64,000 bases of DNA from JBATTK01 sp049670505 (GCA_049670505.1 JBATTK010000154.1:1-64000); one strand, 5' to 3'. Shown: positions 25,114 to 33,133, counted from the first letter of the stretch. Numbers and translations are program-made. Notes: generated by a model from the sequence alone, not told the origin.

Positions 25114-25677
25114 ATGAAAAAACTGACACTCCTTTCGATCCTATCCTTCTTAACGTTCATTTCCTGTACATCAACGAAAAAAAAATTAGAAGCTAGTAAA
25201 CCGTATCCGGGTCTAATCAACTGGCCGGCGGCATATGAACCTTCCAAAGCCGGATTTTTTGTCCATAATGAAATAGACATAAAGGCCTCCCCGGAAGTAG
25301 TTTGGAATATCCTCATACAAGCGGAGACCTGGCCATCTTGGTACGAAGGAGCAGAAGATGTTAACGTAAAGAACTCCATTGACGGAACGCTTTCGGAAGA
25401 TTCCACCTTTACCTGGAAAACTATGGGTTTAAATTTTGAATCGGGCATCAGGGAATTTGAACCGAATTCAAGATTAAGTTGGGAATCCAAAAAGAATAGC
25501 ATAAAGGGCTATCATGCTTGGCTGATCATCCCTACAGAAAACGGTTGTAAATTGATTACCGAAGAATCCCAAAAAGGGTTTTTGACCTTATTGGAAAAGA
25601 CTTTTCAACCCAAGAAACTGGAGAAACTACACCAGATTTGGTTGGAAGAAATACAGCAGATAGCGGAAAAGAAGTGA
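25114..25677 (+). CDS. SRPBCC-family lipoprotein
   Basis: A 187-residue predicted lipoprotein (LSFLTFISC lipobox, Cys near residue 18) with a START/SRPBCC ligand-binding fold. The domain starts HNEIDIKASPEVVWNILIQAETWPSWYEGAEDV and ends in the long C-terminal helix KLEKLHQIWLEEIQQIAEK. Such folds hold hydrophobic ligands. It is the last intact gene of the cluster led by the TonB receptor. An envelope location for this fold is less usual and suggests handling of a lipophilic compound, but that is inference. Confidence 0.85.
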   Translation: MKKLTLLSILSFLTFISCTSTKKKLEASKPYPGLINWPAAYEPSKAGFFVHNEIDIKASPEVVWNILIQAETWPSWYEGAEDVNVKNSIDGTLSEDSTFTWKTMGLNFESGIREFEPNSRLSWESKKNSIKGYHAWLIIPTENGCKLITEESQKGFLTLLEKTFQPKKLEKLHQIWLEEIQQIAEKK

Positions 25678-25688
25678 GTACTATAAAT

Positions 25689-25843
25689 TAAAGATTCCCG
25701 CTTTAGTCAATAGAAGAAAGGATAAGGCACAGGATAAACAGTTTATGGCACTCCTTACCGCGCATCGTTTAAAGATGATTAAGAATATTTTTGAGGAAAC
25801 GATCCATTTAAGTTATCCAATAGTGTTTTTGGATGTATCATAA
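25689..25843 (+). pseudogene. Remnant of a DUF1569-like C-terminus
   Basis: After the SRPBCC gene an open frame without a proper start reads NRRKDKAQDKQF, then ALLTAHRLKMIKNIFEE, and stops at 25841-25843. It resembles the C-terminal helix of the DUF1569 protein encoded at 24537-25076 (AKRFLEIHTEHHLKIIRDILKK), sharing the Lys-x-Phe, His and L-K-x-I positions. Most of the domain is missing. It is probably a decayed duplicate, but the match is short. Confidence 0.4.
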
Positions 25844-25852
25844 AGTTCGTTT

Positions 25853-26176
25853 TTACTTTTTCGAATTTATTTCAATAGCTTGATCAAGATAATATTTGAT
25901 GGTTTCTTTACATAGTATTTTTTGGGATAAAACTCTAATTGCTTTTCCTTTTCCCGTCAAAATATCTAATTTATCTTCCATTTTGGCTCCTTTTAGAAAT
26001 CCGAAATCAATTCCATAAGGCATTGTTCTCATATGACAAATGCCTCCCTTATCATTCGAATACGATGTAATCCTTTCTTTTTTCGTTTCCCGAATTCCAT
26101 CAAATGAAAGAAGAAATTCCCGAGCCTCAAAAAATAATTGCTTATGTTTTGATCGTATATCCTTATCGTATTGCAT
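25853..26176 (-). CDS. DUF1801-type small protein
   Basis: A 107-residue cytoplasmic protein resembling the DUF1801/YdhG fold: an N-terminal helix, KERITSYSNDKGGICHMRTMPYGIDFGFLKGAKM, and a C-terminal helix with GKGKAIRVLSQK. Function is unknown for this group. It precedes a group of small genes on the same strand and may be expressed with the 73-residue protein and the DinB-like gene upstream. Confidence 0.7.
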   Translation of the reverse strand: MQYDKDIRSKHKQLFFEAREFLLSFDGIRETKKERITSYSNDKGGICHMRTMPYGIDFGFLKGAKMEDKLDILTGKGKAIRVLSQKILCKETIKYYLDQAIEINSKK

Positions 26177-26211
26177 TTTACGCTTTTATCCTAGACCATG
26201 GAAAATTATGT

Positions 26212-26433
26212 TTATAACTCCTCGCAGATAAATCCACTGCCTTGCAGGGCCGATACGATATCCGTGGATCGAGGATTCCGGGTTTCTACCCTGAGAATCC
26301 TATCACAATCCTCCAAATCAAAATTCCAACGTCCATAGGGATTTATCAGTTTATTCAGTACCGGACTAAGCTCCCTTATTTGCTTACTTCTGGTTACCGA
26401 TGTCTTAAACACCAAGACTGTTTTCATGATCAT
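26212..26433 (-). CDS. Small conserved-type protein, unknown function
   Basis: A 73-residue protein (the ATG at 26427 is also possible) beginning MKTVLVFKTSV and ending SALQGSGFICEEL, with a central WNFDLEDCDRILRVET. The alternating strand-helix pattern and compact size suggest a ferredoxin-like fold, similar in shape to metal-binding HMA domains but without the CxxC motif. It lies 14 bp behind the DinB-like gene on the same strand, so they are probably co-transcribed and may share WYL control. Confidence 0.65.
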   Translation of the reverse strand: MIMKTVLVFKTSVTRSKQIRELSPVLNKLINPYGRWNFDLEDCDRILRVETRNPRSTDIVSALQGSGFICEEL

Positions 26434-26447
26434 ATTTCTATATTAGG

Positions 26448-26945
26448 TTATCGTTCCCAAAAAAATGGGGGTTCTATTCCAAGAGATCGCAAATAAACAT
26501 AGCCTTGCCCCCTATGATGTATTTCATTATCTATAAAATAGCGTATGGACGATTGTACAGTTCCTTCATACTGTCCAAAGGTCTTTATAGTTTCATGAAA
26601 CCGCTCTATCTGGATTTGGGGCCAGAATTCATTGATTTCCAAGGTAGCTTCATCCCATGCTTGAAGTACTCTGGCTTTACTATTGCCATAATCAAAATGT
26701 TCATTGAGTTCAGAAGATATTCCTGTCGCTATTTCCTTAATTCCGGGCCCGGCTATCGCTAAAAGCTCCATTACCATCTCGGCAAAAGGACGCATGCCGC
26801 CAATAGCATAATTGAAAAATTCTTCCTTGGGAAAAATCTTGATTACCCTTCTGGTAAGGTTTCTATGACCTTGCCAATGCTCCAATAATTCGGAAGGTGT
26901 GATTACCTGAAGTGTCTGTTTCCTCTTTGCTATTAAACTATTCAT
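26448..26945 (-). CDS. DinB-family protein
   Basis: A 165-residue protein of the DinB/DUF664 four-helix family. The start was set at 26945 (MNSLIAKRKQTLQVITPSELLEHWQGH). Candidate metal-ligand His positions are in HWQGHRNLT and in DNEIHHRGQGYVYLRSLG, as in DinB-like thiol-transferase folds. It is divergent from the WYL regulator. A TAnnTTTG-type box lies at 26981-26988 and a TGACA-N6-TGTCA palindrome covers its -33 region, so repression by the WYL protein is likely. Confidence 0.88.
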   Translation of the reverse strand: MNSLIAKRKQTLQVITPSELLEHWQGHRNLTRRVIKIFPKEEFFNYAIGGMRPFAEMVMELLAIAGPGIKEIATGISSELNEHFDYGNSKARVLQAWDEATLEINEFWPQIQIERFHETIKTFGQYEGTVQSSIRYFIDNEIHHRGQGYVYLRSLGIEPPFFWER

Positions 26946-26980
26946 AACATAAAAATTTAGGTGATACATAATTTCATAAA

Positions 26981-26988
26981 CAAAAATA
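26981..26988 (-). promoter_or_regulatory. Candidate -7 box for the DinB-like gene
   Basis: On the minus strand TATTTTTG, matching TAnnTTTG, 36 bp before the DinB start. The -33 position falls within the palindrome at 27000-27015. Confidence 0.55.
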
Positions 26989-26999
26989 AAGTAGGGTAG

Positions 27000-27015
27000 T
27001 GACAGCAGTTTGTCA
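27000..27015. promoter_or_regulatory. Palindromic operator 1 (TGACA-N6-TGTCA)
   Basis: TGACAGCAGTTTGTCA, a 5+6+5 inverted repeat between the DinB-like gene and the WYL regulator. It overlaps the -33 region of the predicted DinB promoter. The same pattern recurs at 27062-27077 with the same spacer length. Confidence 0.7.
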
Positions 27016-27061
27016 GTAGTAAAAATGGATCTGGATTTTTTCTAAAAAAGCCGTACCCTGT

Positions 27062-27077
27062 TGACAAAAGGCTGTCA
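27062..27077. promoter_or_regulatory. Palindromic operator 2 (TGACA-N6-TGTCA)
   Basis: TGACAAAAGGCTGTCA. Its centre is 62 bp from that of operator 1, close to six helical turns, which would place two bound regulators on the same face of the DNA. Confidence 0.7.
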
Positions 27078-27219
27078 GTGACACCATCTTTCTTTGTACT
27101 ATATGATAAAACAACTAGTCCATGGTACGTGCTAAGACAACACAAGGGAATTTCAGTTTTTATATCTCGCATACGGAACAATGATGTTTAATTCCTGTTA
27201 CTTCTTCTATCTGAAATCT

Positions 27220-27227
27220 TATCTTTG
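27220..27227 (+). promoter_or_regulatory. Candidate -7 box for the WYL regulator
   Basis: TATCTTTG, matching TAnnTTTG, 19 bp before the chosen ATG at 27247. It argues against the longer frame beginning at 27181, which would start upstream of the promoter. Confidence 0.5.
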
Positions 27228-27246
27228 GGATATATATCATTCCATT

Positions 27247-28203
27247 ATGGGTATAGATACTCCCAAGCGATTTGACCGAATCATAGCCATACTTATCCAA
27301 TTGCAGTCTAAGCAAATTGTAAAAGCTCAGGAGTTGGCGGATCGTTTCCAGGTAAGTTTGAGAACTATTTATAGAGACATCCGCACTTTGGAGGCCTCCG
27401 GCGTTCCTATTAGCAGTGAAGCAGGCGTGGGCTATTCCATTATGGAAGGCTACCGTTTACCTCCCGTAATGTTTACAAGAGAGGAAGCCAGCAGTTTTGT
27501 AGCCGCCGAAAAGCTCATGCAACAATTTACGGACAAAACCCTTGGGGCCTATCACGAATCGGCAATGTATAAGTTGAAATCCGTTTTGAGGGGTAAGGAA
27601 AAGGATTGGGTCGCGGCACTGGAATCACACGTGCGAATCAATTCCGAATATGTACTATTCAATGAAAATATCCCGGATGCCCTAGAAATTTTGTTCGAAA
27701 GTATCGCAGAAAAAAAACAGGTCTTTTTAACCTATCTATCCATGCAGGCAGAAGAACCCACGGAAAGAACGGTAGAACCGGTAGGCCTTTTTCATGAAAA
27801 CAACTATTGGTATGTTATAGGCTACTGTCATATTAGAAAAGATTATAGACAGTTCCGCACCGACCGAATGGTAAAAATAAAGCGTACATCCCATGCCTTC
27901 ACTTTGGAGCATGGTACCATAGACGAGCATAGGAATACCTACGAAAATGTTCCAAAAACCAAGGTCAAGATCCTAGTGGAAAAGAAAGTAGCCAGACTAC
28001 TCCAGAACGAAAGGATACGTTACGGCTTTGTTTCGGAAAAACCTATGGGCAAAGAAGTAGAAATGACTTTTATGACTTCTAGTATTGAACAGGGTTTCCC
28101 CAGATGGTACCTAATGTTTGGTGATTATGCTAAAATTCTTGAACCCGAAAAGTTAAAAATAAGGGTGCGGAAACTGCTGAAACAAACAGAAGCAAGACTT
28201 TGA
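27247..28203 (+). CDS. WYL-domain transcriptional regulator (YafY type)
   Basis: A 318-residue regulator. An N-terminal HTH_11 domain (about 5-60: RFDRIIAILIQLQSKQIVKAQELADRFQVSLRTIYRDIRTLEASGVPI) is followed by a WYL domain from about residue 135, with ERTVEPVGLFHENNYWYVIGYCHIRKDYRQFRTDRM. It ends in a C-terminal extension (WCX-type). These proteins sense ligands through the WYL fold. It is divergent from a DinB-like gene, a common pairing, with two matching palindromes between them that are its likely operators. Confidence 0.93.
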   Translation: MGIDTPKRFDRIIAILIQLQSKQIVKAQELADRFQVSLRTIYRDIRTLEASGVPISSEAGVGYSIMEGYRLPPVMFTREEASSFVAAEKLMQQFTDKTLGAYHESAMYKLKSVLRGKEKDWVAALESHVRINSEYVLFNENIPDALEILFESIAEKKQVFLTYLSMQAEEPTERTVEPVGLFHENNYWYVIGYCHIRKDYRQFRTDRMVKIKRTSHAFTLEHGTIDEHRNTYENVPKTKVKILVEKKVARLLQNERIRYGFVSEKPMGKEVEMTFMTSSIEQGFPRWYLMFGDYAKILEPEKLKIRVRKLLKQTEARL

Positions 28204-28299
28204 CCCGCTTATAGGAATTTCACTTTCCTTTAAAGAAGGAACAGCTATTTTGGCTGTTTTAAGGCATGCTCTTCCCGGGATAGATTAAAAGTTGACCAT

Positions 28300-28319
28300 A
28301 CAACCTATTTACAGGTTGT
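28300..28319. promoter_or_regulatory. Palindrome upstream of small RNA copy 1
   Basis: ACAACCT-ATTTAC-AGGTTGT, a perfect 7-bp inverted repeat about 65 bp before the predicted RNA start. In copy 2 the left half (ACAACC-ATTTAC) is kept and the right half has diverged. It is a possible regulator site. Confidence 0.45.
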
Positions 28320-28364
28320 ACATCAGAAAGATTTTTTACCGAATATCCATTAGTATATTTTCGA

Positions 28365-28440
28365 AGGACCATAGCATAAGTAGGTTAAGTTCATGGTAAG
28401 ATTTGGGGAAAAAAGGTAGAGGAAACTCTACCTTTTTATT
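28365..28440 (+). ncRNA. Candidate small RNA, copy 1
   Basis: About 76 nt between the convergent WYL and MarR genes. A promoter-like TATTTTCG (28356-28363; TAnnTTTG with one mismatch) precedes a 49-nt stretch (28365-28413) identical to 33134-33182. The predicted RNA has ACCAT (28368-28372) pairing with ATGGT (28393-28397) around a 20-nt loop. An A-rich linker leads to a terminator stem GGTAGAG-GAAA-CTCTACC followed by TTTTT. Copy 2 has a compensated base-pair change in that stem and a GAGA loop. I do not recognise it as a known RNA family. Confidence 0.7.
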
Positions 28441-28466
28441 TTTACTACATCGTTTTTATCCTGTCA

Positions 28467-29099
28467 TTACAAAGTAGCCCTTTCCAGAATTTTATTTAGA
28501 TCTTTCTCCTCCTCAAGATAGATTTTTTGATGGAATCGATCCAACTTCTTAAACGTTACTAGCAATGATGTCTTTTCTTCATTGGTTAAGCAACTACTCA
28601 CCACTGTTGCTGCTTTACCTGCATTTGAATAGGCCTCCTCAATACTATTTTTCCCTTTTTTTGTTAATTGCAACAACTTGCCCCTTCTATCCTTGGGATT
28701 GGGAAGTTGCGCTATAAGTCCATTACTTATTAAGCGTTTTATCACTTCCATACCAGAGGATTTATCATATACCATTTGCCTTATTAATTCTGTTTTTCCA
28801 ATTTGTCCGGACTTCTGTAGGATTGCCGTAAAGGCAAAATCCATTTCCGTAACAAACGGGGAATGGGCCAAAGCGGATTTAATGTAAGAATTGGCATACC
28901 TGTTCATTCTACCGATATGAGCCGCCAATTCCGCTTCCATATTATGGCCGGTTATGGGATATTCCTGAACCTCAATTTCACTATCCGTTCGTTTGACCAA
29001 CCAATGGGCAAATGATTTCAAACTTACTTTTTCATCTTTTCCATCAATAAACTCCCCCACAAGTTCAATGAGCTGTTTGATTAAACTATACACATACAT
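28467..29099 (-). CDS. MarR-family transcriptional regulator
   Basis: A 210-residue regulator with a winged helix-turn-helix at about 90-155 (LQKSGQIGKTELIRQMVYDKSSGMEVIKRLISNGLIAQLPNPKDRRGKLLQLTKKG). The N-terminal 75 residues are longer than usual and include a helical region (MYVYSLIKQLIELVGEFIDG). It is divergent from a TonB receptor gene with 155 bp between starts and is a candidate regulator of it. Its 3' end faces the small RNA locus. Confidence 0.9.
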   Translation of the reverse strand: MYVYSLIKQLIELVGEFIDGKDEKVSLKSFAHWLVKRTDSEIEVQEYPITGHNMEAELAAHIGRMNRYANSYIKSALAHSPFVTEMDFAFTAILQKSGQIGKTELIRQMVYDKSSGMEVIKRLISNGLIAQLPNPKDRRGKLLQLTKKGKNSIEEAYSNAGKAATVVSSCLTNEEKTSLLVTFKKLDRFHQKIYLEEEKDLNKILERATL

Positions 29100-29254
29100 T
29101 TAAATACTATTTAACACTAAATTAAAAAAAATTAGTAGGATATAATACTTTTTTGTTTGATTTTTGCATCAAAAAAATTGAACACCATCGTATTCCCAAC
29201 TTAAAATATATGATACACGGATACGAAAGTAGCTCGCACAAATCTAGTCTTGCC

Positions 29255-31609
29255 ATGATGATAAAGAAAATACTATTCCTATTTAACTTACTATTATTCT
29301 CCAATATATATGCCCAAGTGTACGGGGAGCTTTCCGGAAATATTACCGATGAAACCGGAACTCCTGTAATAGGTGCCTCCGTTTTCCTTGAAGGTACGGA
29401 AAAAGGTACACAAACAGATTTTGATGGTAATTATCGTATCGAAAATATAATACCTGGATCCTATAATCTAGTGGTCAGTTATATTGGTTTTGAAACACAG
29501 ACCAAATATAATATCATCGTGAGATCCAAAGGTACTCCGGCCTATACTTTTACACTAAAGGAATCCGCGGAAAAATTGGATGAGGTAGTTGTGAGCAATG
29601 CCAATAAAATAAGTAGGCCAAGGGAAACACCCTTATCTACCCAATCCCTTTCGGCAGTGGAAATTGCTACTTATCCCGGAAGTAATAATGATGTTGTGCA
29701 AGTGGCACAAACACTACCTGGGGTTTCACCCTCTATCGGTGGGTTTCGTAACGATCTGATCATACGGGGAGGTGCGCCCAATGAAACGGTATACTATCTG
29801 GATGGAATGGAAGTCCCCAATATTAATCACTTTAGTACCCAAGGCAGTGCCGGGGGACCGGTAGGGCTAGTCAATGTATCTTTTATAAATGAAGTTACCC
29901 TCTCTACCTCAGCTTTTGGCGCACAGTATGACAACCCCCTTTCCGGAGTACTTCAATTTAGCCAAAGAAATGGGAACAGCAGAAACCTAAACGGTAATTT
30001 TCGTATAAGCGCTAGCGAGGCGGCGCTTACTTTGGAAGGCCCCCTTTTTAAAGCGAATGAAGATGACGGGAAGACCACTTTTTTGATATCCGCCAGACGC
30101 AGTTACCTTCAATTTTTGTTTGAAGCCATTGGTCTTCCCTTTAGACCTAATTACTGGGACTATCAATATAAAATCAACCATAAAATTGACAGTTACAATG
30201 ACATCAGTCTTATTGGAATAGGGTCTATAGATGACTTTTCGGTGGAAGCGCCCGATGATTTCGATGCCGAACAACAGGCACAATTGGATCAAGCGCCATT
30301 TATTGATCAACGCACCAATGCCATTGGCCTTACGTGGAATAGAAGATTTAAGGACGGATCTGGTTTTATGCAAACAACATTGAGCAACAATACCCTGGCG
30401 AACGAATTTACAAGGTTTGAGGATCCCGAAAATGAGGCCGGAGTCATTTTCAGCAATGATGCCAAGGAGTCAGAAACAAAGCTACGCTACCAACTAACAA
30501 AATTCTTTGGGGATTGGAAGTTCACTACCGGTTTTAATACGCAGTTTTCCGACTATAGCAACGAGACCTTAAATCTCACGGACAACATTGCATTCAATAC
30601 GGAAATCGATTTCTTTAAATACGGTCTTTTTGCCAATTTGACCAATTCCTTTTTTAACGATAAGCTTGATCTATCGTTCGGTTTTAGAATGGACGATGAT
30701 AGTTTCACGGATGAGAACGATATATGGTCTACTTTCTCCCCAAGATTATCCGTTTCCTACGAGTTTAAGGAAAACTGGAGATTGAACGGTTCCGTAGGAC
30801 GATACTTTAAGTTACCCCCTTACACTATCTTAGGGTTTCGAAATAACGATGATGTTCTTGTAAATCAAAATGTGAACTATACCTCTAGTGATCACTATGT
30901 ATTGGGAATACAACATTATTTTGGCGCTTCTTCAAGTATTTCATTCGAGGCTTTCTATAAAAGATATGATGATTATCCGGTATCTGTTTTAGATGGTGTA
31001 TCCCTTGCCAACAAGGGTGCGGATTTTGAAATATTGGGAAGTGAGGAAATCGCTTCTGTTGGCCGTGGAAGAAGTTATGGTACCGAGCTACAGTTTCAAC
31101 AAAAACTCTCCAATAACTTCTACGGCATATTTGCTTATACTTGGTTTTTTAGCGAATTCACAGGTTTTGATAGGGACAACTATCTACCTTCCGTATGGGA
31201 TAGTCGTCATTTAATCTCGTTTACCGGGGGGTATAAATTAAAACGAAACTGGGAAGTAAGCGCTCGCTATCGCTTTGCAGGTAATACGCCCTTTGTGCCA
31301 ACAGATTTGGACGCAACATTGGAAAATTATCCAGAAGTCATTTTAGATTATGATCGATTAGGTGAAGAAAAATTGGACGTGTTTAGCCAACTTGATCTCC
31401 GAATAGATAAAAAATGGAACTTTAAAACCTTGTCCTTGAATGTTTTTATAGAAGCACAAAATGTATTGGGACAGGCAATTCCCCAACCTACCGAATTCGG
31501 ACTCAACAGGGATGCCAATGGAACTATCATAACGCCGAGAAGTTTGGTTGCCATAGAAACGGATACAGGACAGATAATTCCAAGTATAGGAGTAGTCGTA
31601 GACTTTTAA
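29255..31609 (+). CDS. TonB-dependent receptor with carboxypeptidase-regulatory-like domain
   Basis: A 784-residue outer-membrane receptor. The start was set at 29255 (MMIKKILFLFNLLLFSNIYAQ, signal peptide); earlier codons do not look coding. CarboxypepD_reg-like domain about 25-110 (LSGNITDETGTPVIGASVFLEG, VSYIGFET), plug with LIIRGGAPNETVYYLDGMEVPN and NHFSTQGSAGGPVGLVN, barrel ending VVVDF. It is of the same subfamily as the receptor at 21307-23691 (shared NHFST-G--GGPV-N segment). No SusD is adjacent. It is divergent from the MarR regulator. The substrate is unknown. Confidence 0.93.
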   Translation: MMIKKILFLFNLLLFSNIYAQVYGELSGNITDETGTPVIGASVFLEGTEKGTQTDFDGNYRIENIIPGSYNLVVSYIGFETQTKYNIIVRSKGTPAYTFTLKESAEKLDEVVVSNANKISRPRETPLSTQSLSAVEIATYPGSNNDVVQVAQTLPGVSPSIGGFRNDLIIRGGAPNETVYYLDGMEVPNINHFSTQGSAGGPVGLVNVSFINEVTLSTSAFGAQYDNPLSGVLQFSQRNGNSRNLNGNFRISASEAALTLEGPLFKANEDDGKTTFLISARRSYLQFLFEAIGLPFRPNYWDYQYKINHKIDSYNDISLIGIGSIDDFSVEAPDDFDAEQQAQLDQAPFIDQRTNAIGLTWNRRFKDGSGFMQTTLSNNTLANEFTRFEDPENEAGVIFSNDAKESETKLRYQLTKFFGDWKFTTGFNTQFSDYSNETLNLTDNIAFNTEIDFFKYGLFANLTNSFFNDKLDLSFGFRMDDDSFTDENDIWSTFSPRLSVSYEFKENWRLNGSVGRYFKLPPYTILGFRNNDDVLVNQNVNYTSSDHYVLGIQHYFGASSSISFEAFYKRYDDYPVSVLDGVSLANKGADFEILGSEEIASVGRGRSYGTELQFQQKLSNNFYGIFAYTWFFSEFTGFDRDNYLPSVWDSRHLISFTGGYKLKRNWEVSARYRFAGNTPFVPTDLDATLENYPEVILDYDRLGEEKLDVFSQLDLRIDKKWNFKTLSLNVFIEAQNVLGQAIPQPTEFGLNRDANGTIITPRSLVAIETDTGQIIPSIGVVVDF

Positions 31610-31626
31610 AGTGGTATGCACTGGAT

Positions 31627-32349
31627 TTAATCAAAGGTGATATCCTTCCTCAAAAGTTTTAGGATTTCTGTATCGCCGTCAAACTGCTTTTCAAAATTAT
31701 AAGGCACCTGTTTAAAAGGGTTATAGCCCAATTCTACAAGTTTTTGTTTTTGGAAATTCTCAATAAAACGGTAGATCATATACGGCCCCCGTTCGCCTGC
31801 GCCCTTTACATATGCCTCTAATTTAGATTGCAATGGTGCCCTCCATTGCAAGGAAGTGAATAGATCCTCTCGCTTGATCTTGTCCAGTCCCGGCGCTTTT
31901 TTAAGTTGCTCCATTTTTCGTCCACTATAGAATTGCCTAATAGTTAAGTCGGACCAAACCGGTACACTATCTTTTGATATGAGCTGCAACACTTCTTTCT
32001 TTGAGTTGCCCCTACCCAAGGTATTCATGGTTAAAACATCTTTATGATCTCCCCTTTTTATTTGTGCCCATGCATATGATGGTGCTTTACCATCCTTTCT
32101 TAAAACAAAATTATGATCGGACAAGCGTTTTTCAATAAAAACCGTATCAATACTCTTTTCACTGACATCATCCAAGTTTGATCTAAACAGGATTTTATCA
32201 TTGTGGATCGTACAACTTCCCATCTCCCCATACGAATTGTACATGTACCACACTTCTGGTTTCTCTTCTTTTACATTTTGCACAGTAGAAGAAAGTGTGG
32301 CGCATGCCACTACCCAAAATACCATCAATTTTGTTCTCATCCTTACCAT
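31627..32349 (-). CDS. Exported hypothetical protein
   Basis: A 240-residue protein not assigned to a family. A hydrophobic N-terminus (MRTKLMVFWVVACATLSSTV; the ATG at 32340 is a possible start) suggests export, possibly as a lipoprotein through the Cys in VACAT. The rest is soluble, with VWYMYNSYGEMGSCTIHNDKILF and AYVKGAGERGPYMIYRFIENF. It lies 17 bp from the convergent TonB receptor end and 50 bp downstream of the CIA30 gene, with which it may be read. Confidence 0.7.
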   Translation of the reverse strand: MVRMRTKLMVFWVVACATLSSTVQNVKEEKPEVWYMYNSYGEMGSCTIHNDKILFRSNLDDVSEKSIDTVFIEKRLSDHNFVLRKDGKAPSYAWAQIKRGDHKDVLTMNTLGRGNSKKEVLQLISKDSVPVWSDLTIRQFYSGRKMEQLKKAPGLDKIKREDLFTSLQWRAPLQSKLEAYVKGAGERGPYMIYRFIENFQKQKLVELGYNPFKQVPYNFEKQFDGDTEILKLLRKDITFD

Positions 32350-32400
32350 ATTTGATTATATAACAAATCTTTTCATATACCTACTGTCTATACCTACCAA

Positions 32401-32883
32401 CTATATTATTTCTATTTTATCGATTTCCAATTGAAAATCCTCGGCCTTTTTATTTCCAATAAGAAATCCTATCTCTTCCATATAATTGCCCGAAAAATTA
32501 GGCTGCCTTAGTTTTCTTCCCCTAAAGGAAGGATATAGTTCGTTAAACGGAATTTCAACAATTTGCCAATCTACGGAAGCTGATATATATCCTATATAGG
32601 AATAGTGATTGCTAGCTTTGGATTTTACCCTAAACTGGTATTTTTTTCCATCCCCTTTGATACGAATTCTAAATGTTTTGTATTCACTGGTCCCAACACT
32701 TTTGAAACGATATCGTACAAGGGAAAACCCGCCATTATTCGCAAGGGAAACAAATCCCTTGAAAACACCATTACCGCTAGAATCTATTATAAATGATCCA
32801 GACGATTCCCCTCCCATTACAACATCATCTACAACATTCCAATTGGATAGGTCGCTACTTTTGCTAAAATCGAAAATAACCAT
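32401..32883 (-). CDS. CIA30-family protein
   Basis: A 160-residue protein that consists of a single CIA30 domain, a beta-sandwich related to carbohydrate-binding modules. It starts VIFDFSKSSDLSNWNVVDDVVMGGESSG and includes GVFKGFVSLANNGGFSLVRYRF and WQIVEIPFNELYPSFRGRKL, all typical. No signal peptide is visible. In mitochondria the family helps complex I assembly; in bacteria the role is unknown. It is next to an exported hypothetical protein on the same strand. Confidence 0.88.
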   Translation of the reverse strand: MVIFDFSKSSDLSNWNVVDDVVMGGESSGSFIIDSSGNGVFKGFVSLANNGGFSLVRYRFKSVGTSEYKTFRIRIKGDGKKYQFRVKSKASNHYSYIGYISASVDWQIVEIPFNELYPSFRGRKLRQPNFSGNYMEEIGFLIGNKKAEDFQLEIDKIEII

Positions 32884-33133
32884 AGGTAGTAAAAATCTAA
32901 AAATAAACCTGTCTTCATAAAAATGTTAGAATACCATATCCCATAATCCAAAAGATGGGTTTCTTAAACTTTATGAAATGACCATCGTCATCTATAAATC
33001 CTGCGAAAAAAGTCTAACTCAATGGTAGAAATACCTACTTTTTTAAAGATATAATAAAAGTAACCCATACAACCCATTTACCAGCCATACGTCAAAAAGA
33101 TTTTCTACCCTAAATGCATTGGAATACTTTTGG
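32884..33133. other. Gene-free stretch before small RNA copy 2
   Basis: AT-rich region that should hold the CIA30 promoter. A weak hairpin GGTA-GAAA-TACC followed by TACTTTTTT lies near 33024-33042 on the plus strand. From 33065 the sequence becomes colinear with the upstream part of small RNA copy 1 (28296 onward), without gaps up to the poly-A tract. A TACTTTTG box lies at 33125-33132. Confidence 0.5.

Noticed and set aside
28393..28419. Possible 8-residue peptide in small RNA copy 1 (MVRFGEKR)
   Set aside because: The frame differs in copy 2 after the A tract, so peptide coding is less likely than RNA function.
33024..33042. Third, decayed terminator of the small RNA family
   Set aside because: GGTA-GAAA-TACC resembles the family stem, but it is only 4 bp and no trace of the conserved core precedes it.
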